Positions 56,786 through 64,000 of a DNA stretch of 64,000 bases are shown one piece after another. Both the position numbers and the translations under genes were made by a program. Position 1 is the first letter of the stretch; every line of letters begins with the position of its first letter. This DNA is from Isoetes taiwanensis. Its lineage: Eukaryota > Streptophyta > Lycopodiopsida > Isoetales > Isoetaceae. The stretch is from assembly GCA_021234155.1 (NCBI GenBank), contig JAJEKV010000028.1, positions 17,470,825-17,534,824 of the forward strand, read 5' to 3'. The notes below the pieces were generated by a model. It did no database searches and was not told the DNA's origin. It saw only the letters and a list, made by a program, of their open reading frames with translations.

Positions 56786-57664
56786 TAGCCTCCACTGCTT
56801 CTGATCGTGACCGTGCAAAGTCCAAGAATAAAGACTATCAGAAGACAGTGGACTCGACTATAACAAGTATATGGAAGAATCGCAAACTGGCCCAATTTTT
56901 AAGTACTTCCGCTCGGGAGTGGATGTTGAATCCCGGTTGGATGAGATGTGCAAATTTGGAAAGTCTTATGGGATGATTGAAAGGGACATAGGCAAGGTGG
57001 CAATTACCAACCTCACTAAGTCAGCCAGAATTTGTTGGAAAGGCTATGCGAGATCCCATGGCTTGAACAGGGCCAGGTGCAAATTTAAAACTCTTGCAAA
57101 AGCCTTTAAGTCCCACTATGTCCCCGAGGCGCACAGGTGTAAGCAGATACAAACATTCTACCGTCTGGAGTAACATGCCCTCTCTGTCCAAGCTTATACT
57201 GATGAATTCATGCGCCTGCAGCTGTATGTACCAGGAATCAATGAGCGTCGTGCTGTAGAGGGCTACATTGAAGGGTTGTCACCAGCCTTGCAGAAGATGA
57301 TGCACGCCATTGATCCAAAAACTGTGGCAGAGGCCAAGGCAAAAGCCCTCAGTTTGGAGGAGGACGCCCAAAGTCATCTTATCTGCATCCTGCTAGTTTT
57401 ATTCTAGGCAAGACATATGTGCCATTTAGGGCCCGCTCTCTTAGTCCGGGCCCTTCTCAGCAACCACCGTTCCAGAACACAGAAAAGAAGGTGAGCTTCA
57501 ATGCACCAGAGAAGTCAGGCAATGCTGCTGACCCGATGCAGCAGATCCTCCAATCTATTCCAAGGGAGGACTCGCGACTAGCTGAGGCTGGACACAGCTT
57601 GTTTCTGATGTTTTTGACTGGGGCACCGCATGCAGGAATGTCCGTATGTAACCCAAGTGGCACA
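56786..57664 (+). pseudogene. gag: Gypsy-C gag, capsid and zinc-knuckle part
   Basis: Resumes after the second TCTGACTCTT. The gag domain is read as SRLDEMCKFGKSYGM, CWKGYARSHGLNRARCKF, FKSHYVPEAH, FMRLQLYVPGINERRAVEGYIEGL and AIDPKTVAEAKAKALSL, matching Gypsy-A gag along its length. Stops occur at 57171 and 57405. The zinc knuckle at 57600-57641 is Cys-x2-Cys-x4-His-x4-Cys, with two TGA codons inside it. Confidence 0.9.
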
Positions 57665-57689
57665 GGTAGCCTTGGCTGAAGTGGATTGG

Positions 57690-58260
57690 GAGGATTGTAC
57701 GCCTATCTGTGACTTACCAGCCCTTACTGACGAAGAGACACCAGACTATCCAGAAGGTGAGTCTCACATTTTTGCCGCTATAAAAACTGGCAATGCTAAT
57801 AACCAACCATCTGCCATATACATCATTGGACACATTGATAGCAAATCCTTTGTTATCTTAATGGATACTGGCGGTGCGCACAATTTTACGTCTCCCATAT
57901 TGACCGCGTCATTGAATCTTACAGGTCTGGAATTCAAACCACGTCCCGTCACCTTGGCAAGTGGAGCTATCTGCCACACACAAGGTCGTCGGGTTAATTT
58001 GAATATCCAGCTACCAGGAGCACCAGTTGCTCTAGGCGCCGAAATTATGAATATTGGCAAATATGATTTGATTGTCGGCATGGAGTTCTTGGCAGTTGCG
58101 AAAGCCAAAATTGACTGTGAGAAGCGTGCTATCACTTTCAATGCAGCTAACGGGGCCCGTGTCACCCTAACAGGTAATCAAGTTCTATCCATTATGCAGA
58201 GCATGTCATTTGTCACAGTTGAACAAGGCTATCTGGAAGAACCAGGTTTCTTGTATTGTT
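57690..58260 (+). pseudogene. Gypsy-C aspartic protease
   Basis: Open frame 57630-58283. The active site LMDTGGAHNF has its Asp at 57864-57866, then EFKPRPVTLASGA, GKYDLIVGMEFLAVAKAKIDC and RVTLTGNQVLSIMQ. The domain is intact. Upstream in the same frame, ESHIFAAI corresponds to CHIFAAI between gag and protease in Gypsy-A. Confidence 0.9.
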
Positions 58261-58272
58261 TGACTTGCCTCA

Positions 58273-58800
58273 GTGGAAATTGATGCGCAGACAGAGGAAA
58301 CCATTCACGCCTTGCCTAAAGCTATTGCTAGCTTACTTCATGAATTTCAGGACCTTTTCCGGGACGAAATTCAAAAGCTATCACCTTTTAGGGGGGTAGA
58401 GTGCAAGATTGCACTTGCGCCAGGTACAAAGCCAACCAATAAGCACTGTACCATATGAGCACACCCGAATTGGCAGAGCTTAAGAAGTAGTTGCATGACC
58501 TTCTTAAGTTAGGGTTCATTCACCCTAGTGTTTTCCCTTTTGATGCACCAATCAGCTTTCTGGACTCGCTATGGCCACGTTGATGCGTTATGACCGTTGG
58601 CCTAACAAATGCACTGGCCACGTTGATGCGTCTAATGAAGGATATCTTCCGTGAGTGCTTAGATGAGTTTGTCATTATTTTTTTTGATGACATACTAATC
58701 TACAGTAAGGCTTTGAAGGACCATGAACATCATCTTCCACTCGCCTTACAGAAGTTGCGGTGCCATCAACTCTTTGCCAAGTTCTCCAAATGAAAATTTG
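58273..58800 (+). pseudogene. Gypsy-C reverse transcriptase with internal deletion
   Basis: Reads ALPKAIASLLHEFQDLFRDE and FRGVECKIALAPGTKP, then jumps near 58553 from the SPFGAP region directly to FWTRYGH. About 70 codons containing the first catalytic Asp (FSKIDLRSG in Gypsy-A) are missing. The remainder gives TVGLTNALATLMRLMKDIFRE and the box IIFFDDILIYSK (both Asp present). A 14-bp duplication GCCACGTTGATGCG (58572 and 58617) lies next to the deletion. Confidence 0.9.
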
Positions 58801-59490
58801 CCACCACGAGAGTGGAGTACTTAGGCTACATTGTGTCCGCCGATGGTATAGCAACATGTCCAGCTAAGATTCATGCAGTAAAAGAATGGTCAGCCCCTGC
58901 AAATATCTCAGAAGTCAGAAGCTTCCTGGGCTTGGCAGGGTACTATTGAGAGTTTGTTCAAAACTTTGCCAAGATAACATCACCCCTCACTGATCTAACT
59001 AAACATGAAAAGGTCAAGGATTGGGCCACACATTGGAAAAACACGGTACAGTCAGGGTTCTAGCAATTGAAAGAGGCATTAACCACTGCTCTAGTTCTTA
59101 CCTTGCCAGATCCTCAGAAGGATAAGTAGGTTGCAACTTATGCCAGTAAAATAGCTACGGGAGATGTACTAATGCAGGATGGAAGTGTTATCGCCTATGA
59201 TTCTAAAAAGATGAACAATGCCCAGCAGCAATACCCTACGCATGACCAGAAATTGCTTTTGGTCGTGCGAGCCTTGCGAATATGGAGGCACTATCTCCTG
59301 GGGAGAAGGTATTAATTGGACACAGATCATCAGAGCCTCCAATACATCTTCACACAATCCAACCTCAATCTTCGCCAATGCAGATGGATGGAATTTTTGG
59401 AGGAATATGATTTTGAGGTGGTGCATAAACCCGTAAACATAACCTCGTTGCAGATGCTCTTTCAAGGCACCCCTTGATGATTCACACGCA
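58801..59490 (+). pseudogene. Gypsy-C RT thumb and RNase H remnant
   Basis: Readable pieces: [95 protein letters not shown] and DTDHQSLQ, ending ADALSRHPL. Several single-base stops (for example TAG in place of a Glu/Gln codon near 59062) and a Glu-to-Lys change (HDQE to HDQK) in the RNase H acidic set are visible. Confidence 0.88.
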
Positions 59491-59516
59491 TTGCAACACC
59501 ATTTCCACTCTCACCA

Positions 59517-60610
59517 GTGAGTTTTAAGAGACTATTATCCAAACACTCTCCATCGATCCTAAGTGACAAGGAGCGAGAAACCTTTCGCCATTTTAAGAAG
59601 GAAGGTAATCTCCTCTATCATAAGAATAAGTTATGTGTGCCAGAGACCTCAGGCATCCCGAAGCTCATCCTTCATGACACACATAATAGCCCTATAACAG
59701 GACACACTGGGTTTATGAAGACATATTTTAATGTGCGATCCAGCTACTTCTGGCTTGATATGAAGATGCACATTGCCAGATATATCAAGCAGTGCCAACT
59801 TTGCCAACAGGCAAAGGCTGAACAGTTGTGCGTTCCAGGCGAATTAGAGCCTTTAGAGGTGCCCAATGCTAAGTGGGAAATCATCACCATGGACTTTATT
59901 ATCGGTCTCCCACGGACCCTTAGGGGATATGATGCCTTGATGGAGGTGGTCGACAAGCTCTCCAAGATGGCGCACTTCTTACCATGCCGCACCACGAATA
60001 TGGCCTTGGATACGGCACTGCTGTTTGCTAATGAGACTTTTCGACTCCACGGGATGCCACCCCAAATTATTTCAGATCGCGGTCCCAAATTTGTAAGTGT
60101 GTTCTGGACAGATTTCTTTGGCACTATACAAACCAAGCTTGCCATGAGTACCGCATACCACCCCCAGACGGATGGTCAAACGGAATGCACCAACTGCATT
60201 ATTGAAGATATGCCACGCAACTATGTCTGGAATAAGCAATCACAGTGAGCCGATTATATCCATTTGGTAGAGTTTGCTTATAATAGTTCTAAATACGAGT
60301 CTTCTCGAATGTCTCCTTTTATAATTAACTATGGCTATCAATGCCTAACTCCAAACATGTGGCATAATCATGTTTCGAAGGTCAAGGTCTCTCAACAGTT
60401 GCTTACAGATATGCAAACTTTGGTTGAAGAGGTCCAGGGATATTTGTTAGCGGCTAGAAATAGGCAAAAGAGTATTGCGGACAAGCATCGCGCACCTCGG
60501 AACTTCCAGGTTAGATTCTGTTTGGTTAAAAATCAAGGTAAAGCAAGCCAAGCTCAAGGTTGGGAATTGCAAGAAATTGGCACCCCATTGACCGGGACCA
60601 TTTGAGATTA
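59517..60610 (+). pseudogene. Gypsy-C integrase
   Basis: A 243-codon frame (59517-60248) carries the zinc domain (HDTHNSPITGHTGF, CQLCQQAKAEQ) and core with MDFIIGLPRT, IISDRGPKFVSVFW and HPQTDGQTE. The stop at 60246-60248 is followed in another frame by LVEFAYNSSKYESSRMSPF and then a broken DNA-binding segment. The catalytic D, D and E are all visible. Confidence 0.92.
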
Positions 60611-60614
60611 TTCA

Positions 60615-61023
60615 GAGGGTAGAACCCCAGGCCTACAAGCTCAATTTCCCTGCTCATCTTAAAGTCCATAAATTTTTTCATGTGAGCCTTCTGAAGAAAC
60701 ATACTCCTGATCCAGAGGAAATATTGGATACACCCATATTTCTTGAAATGATGGATGAGCAATTGCAAATAGTCCCAATGGCTCTTCTCGATCGTGCATA
60801 CAAACAGACCAGAAGGACACAAATCCTGCAGTACTTGGTTAAATGGAAACACTTACCAACTGAGGATGCAACATGGGTATTGAAGATGGACCTCGATAAG
60901 AACTACCCAGACTTTATGCGGGAATGCCAGGACGCACCATCAATGATGCTATCAATCTCGACACCAGCGGTAAGCAATGAAGGCTTGACCGAGCAGGGGT
61001 CATGCGGGGAACTGATCGGGTAG
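60615..61023 (+). pseudogene. Gypsy-C integrase C-terminus with chromodomain
   Basis: The frame reads FHVSLLKKHTPDPEEILDTP-like text and then the chromodomain: EQLQIVPMALLDRAYKQTRR, ILQYLVKWKHLPTEDATWVL, DLDKNYPDFM, to a stop at 61021-61023. The aromatic and acidic pattern of a chromodomain is kept. It matches Gypsy-A residue for residue over long stretches. Confidence 0.92.
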
Positions 61024-61540
61024 ATGCATTCTAGGTGGGATGGGCATGTACATTGTAGGACGCAGTCATCCCAGCAATAATGGGAACATGTCCATTCCTT
61101 ATGCCGCGATGATATGCAAGACTTTGGCATGATAGGATACCCTTCTTCTCTATTTGTTTTCAAAAGAGGGTGGCCCCTTCAACCACATTCTTTTATTATT
61201 ACATGATGTACTGATCTACTATAATTTGGCAGGCCAGTAGCGTGTACAAAAGGCCTGAAGTTTTCTATGACTGGCATTGAGGGGCCATCCGTGTTTTACA
61301 TATGTTGTTTTGTCTACATCTTGTCTTGTTATCAGAGGGTCCACTAAGAACCTAGTTGTATTTTTCTGTTTTGTTATCATGCCAATGTGTTGTGAATGGA
61401 CTACGGTCCTAAACTTATGTGATCTATGATCTTGATGTAATTTTCATTACCTTATGCAGTATATATATATTACCTTTTGACTTAATTACTTACTTTCATA
61501 TTAATCCCTTAACTTCAATGCTGAGGACAACATTCTTCTA
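61024..61540 (+). other. Gypsy-C 3' untranslated spacer
   Basis: Non-coding. Contains GGGTGGCCCCTTCAACCAC shared with the other two gypsy spacers, and AATGCTGAGGACAACATT just before the polypurine tract, near-identical to Gypsy-B. Confidence 0.7.
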
Positions 61541-61552
61541 AGGGGGATAGAA
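61541..61552 (+). other. Polypurine tract of Gypsy-C
   Basis: AGGGGGATAGAA abuts the 3' LTR start. One T interrupts the purine run. Confidence 0.85.
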
Positions 61553-62981
61553 TGTGACGTTCCATGTATTTAAATGTATAACTACACTGACACGTCACTA
61601 GTGTATCGGGACCATTGGGGACTAACCTAAAAGGGTTTATTGCAACTAACTTAGCCTAATTAGGCTAAGTAATGGTATTAATGTAGGCTATTAGAGAGTG
61701 CCACTTGGCCTAGATCGATTGGCCCAGAGGCAGCTTTCCATTTTGGGATGGCAAATTGGGCTCCCATCCCCAATTCTGCCCCAATTCAAATTTGGGGGAA
61801 GATTGAGGAAGATAGGAGCTGCTACAACCCTGAAACCTGATCTGCACCATGGATGTTCTTCGCGATACTGGCTCCAGCCCCCATACTGGTTAGTTTTAGC
61901 GTAGTTTGTATTCTGCTAATGGTTGTTTGAGGAAATAAATGATTAGATTCTATTCTATGATCTATTTTAGGGAATGATAATGGATGCTTTATATACGATT
62001 GTTCTCTCCTTCTGTTCCTCATGTATTGGATTGGTTTAAGGGGTGTAGAGACCTAAAAGCTATCTAGATTTAGCCCTTAAATTCCAGTAAATGCGGCCTG
62101 TGCACAAGATCCCATCTGACTGTGGATGCTATGCTGTGATTCAGCACCAGACAATGAGCATGATGGTGAAACGGGGGTGGAATCCTGCCTAGTTTGACTA
62201 CATCATTCCGATAGTGTGCTAGGCTTATAATCGGACATCGTGTAGGGTCGGGTATGGGTCTGACATCTACTGGGTCGCAAGATACGTATCTAAAGGGACG
62301 TCTTGGGCTCGATGGGAGTGCCGGGGTGGCCCATGGATTTGGGAGGTTAAAATCGGGTACAGATGCGTGGTTGTCCGAAGGAACCACGATCCTCCTAGCC
62401 ACCCATGGAACCATCATGTTCTTGGAGTGAATTCATTTCCTCCCTGCCTCATCGGACCGGGGAGATGTAACCCAGAGTAATCTCATAGGGTGAATCCATG
62501 AGATTGCGACTCCGGAAGGCTACAATTACATCATAGCATGCTTCAACCTATCTGCAAAGTGTGCACAGGAGGGGCGGATGGAGTGGACTTCCCTTGCCAT
62601 TGTTCTATGCCAGCCAATGCCATTGTCATGATTCCATTCTGTTGTTATCTAGAGGCCTTGACCCTCGGTTGATTCCCTGGAGTCTGAACCTGGGTTAATG
62701 TTATGTTGATGTTGGGATGTTATTCGTATTGATGATGGATAGACCACCCTTCGAGGTAGCATACTATTTGATGTATTGTGTGCCAGGTGCTAACTTGTAT
62801 TTACACTTCTGCTATATAGGATTCCCATAGAAGGCGTAGGACGAATGACACCTCCATGTCCTTTCCTCGGGCATTTGACCATCCCAGGGGGCCCGAGGTA
62901 GACGGAGGGCCTTTCTACAGTGATGTGATCGCCATGGAAAGGGGATTTCCGTATAGGATGGGAGCATCATATAGGTCTGGG
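61553..62981 (+). repeat. Gypsy-C 3' LTR (right end lost)
   Basis: Starts TGTGACGTTCCATG and follows the 5' LTR to ATATAGGTCT(A/G)GG, then diverges. The final roughly 12 bp including the terminal CA are replaced by unrelated sequence. Confidence 0.93.
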
Positions 62982-64000
62982 CTATCCGTCCACCCACCCA
63001 CCCACCCACTCACCCCTTGCACTTAACAAACTTCTTGCCTGTTTACTCGCATTCCACGTCCCTTTACTGTTCTTATACCTCCTCCTTTTACTTTACTTTA
63101 TGGTTAGTTCCCATGTCTGGGTTGTTTGAACATCTTGCTTTGACCTCTTTTATTTTTCGTTCGTTATTCTCCTCCTTTTTTTTTGTTTCATATTGCTTTC
63201 TTGCCATTTGTCATGACCTTCCTTTCTTGTTCCTTGGTTTGATGTTCTCCTTGTGAACATGGTGCTCCATCATTGCCTTCCCTTTGGCTAACTCATTTTA
63301 TATTGCCCTCTTGCCATTTTTGTTGTCTTGTTTTTTTTTCTTATACTGTAGTGCTGGTGTTTGTCCAAGTACGAAATGTTGTTACAATTTAAATCATTTT
63401 ATGTTGATGATGGCCCTCGTCCCTCGGGATAGCCCTTGTGCCTGGGGATGGCCCTCATGCCTATGGTAGAGTCTCGTGCTTGGGATGCCATCGTGCCAGT
63501 GGTATATAACATTTTTTTGTGTGTGTTGTAGTATTTTTGGTTGTGTTGCAGGTAATTGCAGATGATAATTGATCCTATATTTTGGCTAGCTTTCAAGGAA
63601 GTATAGAGCTATTCTTGAGACTATGTAGGCATATAATGTGTTACTAGCTATATGAGCTCAAAAAGTCCAGTAGGCAGGGGGGACACTTTAATTTGTAATT
63701 ATGAAGCTACTAGACATTTGGGACAAATTTGTGTGCCCAACAAGGCCAGAAGGCATGAGGGACTTCAAGGGATTTTTTTACATCAAGTTGATTTGGTTTT
63801 GTACTAGATTTTGAGAGTTAACAGGGGAATGCCCATGGTAACCATCCATTAGCATGTACCAAAACATTACATCTGTCTTTAAGTTTCTTTGGAACAAAGC
63901 AAAAAGGCACGCAAGACATGAAGAGAAATTGTCGGCAGCCCAATTATGTTCAGTCTGCATCTCAAGCTCCATCTGATTTCAACCATGATCTATATCTTCT
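62982..64000. other. Flank of Gypsy-C, no gene seen
   Basis: Begins with a (CCCA)n run (62991-63016), then T-rich DNA. A short degenerate repeat around ATGGCCCTC(G/A)T and GCCTGGGGATG lies at 63408-63470. The remaining frames are short and unconvincing. Confidence 0.5.

Larger units (their letters stand above)
43834..62981 (+). mobile_element. Gypsy-C, giant chromodomain Ty3/gypsy element (about 19 kb, nested)
   Basis: The 5' LTR (43834-45334), initiator tRNA-Met primer-binding site, ORF0, duplicated spacer, AB-type ORF, gag, protease, RT, RNase H, integrase, chromodomain, polypurine tract and 3' LTR (61553 to about 62981) lie in order on the plus strand. Secondary insertions are a ParB-like gene fragment, a copia fragment, a polypyrimidine tract and a Mutator-like element in gag. 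The last few bases of the 3' LTR are lost, so the target duplication cannot be checked. Coding regions carry many stops. Confidence 0.93.

Overview
This window looks like nuclear DNA of a land plant, in a region made almost entirely of nested, decaying transposable elements. I recognise no intact single-copy host gene. The plant call rests on chromodomain-bearing Ty3/gypsy elements primed by initiator tRNA-Met, L1-like LINEs, a Ty1/copia fragment, small non-autonomous Helitrons carrying plant gene pieces (an LRR and an SPF45/DRT111-like segment), and telobox-type LTR promoters. A seedless plant (fern, lycophyte or bryophyte) is my guess, but nothing in the window proves it.

Left nest (1 to about 33.4 kb). 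The outermost unit, Gypsy-A, has no visible LTR. It consists of an upstream ORF ('AB', pieces at 154-793, 3324-4232 and 20419-20472) followed by gag-pro-RT-RNaseH-integrase-chromodomain (28010-32702). It is split by a possible TIR insertion (796-3302), by a complete but decayed second gypsy (Gypsy-B, 4233-20413, target duplication CAGCC) and by Helitron-2 (20596-27904). Gypsy-B contains Helitron-1 (9802-12773) and a foreign repeat in its 5' LTR. Helitron-2 contains a 5'-truncated L1-like LINE (23431-27610). With the insertions discounted, ORF AB lies only about 230 bp upstream of gag.

Middle (33.4-43.8 kb). This holds a LINE ORF1-only copy with a simple-sequence tail, an 850-bp degenerate TTAGATTC minisatellite, a very decayed second LINE reverse transcriptase, a second copy of the repeat that invades the Gypsy-B LTR, and a SINE-like tail. 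No confident gene lies here.

Right nest (43834-62981). Gypsy-C is a third chromodomain gypsy, about 19 kb with both LTRs. It has a primer-binding site, a 5' ORF (ORF0), a duplicated spacer carrying a reverse-oriented ParB/DGQH-like gene fragment, a copia fragment, an 830-bp polypyrimidine tract, a decayed AB ORF, gag interrupted by a 2.2-kb Mutator-like element that holds an array of 18-bp palindromes, then pro-RT-RNaseH-integrase-chromodomain.

The most notable signal is the AB ORF. Two elements, Gypsy-A and Gypsy-C, carry homologous AB reading frames in the same order (AB, gag, pro, pol). This suggests a lineage of giant chromodomain gypsy elements with an extra protein encoded upstream of gag. 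All comparisons were made by eye; no searches or alignments were run.
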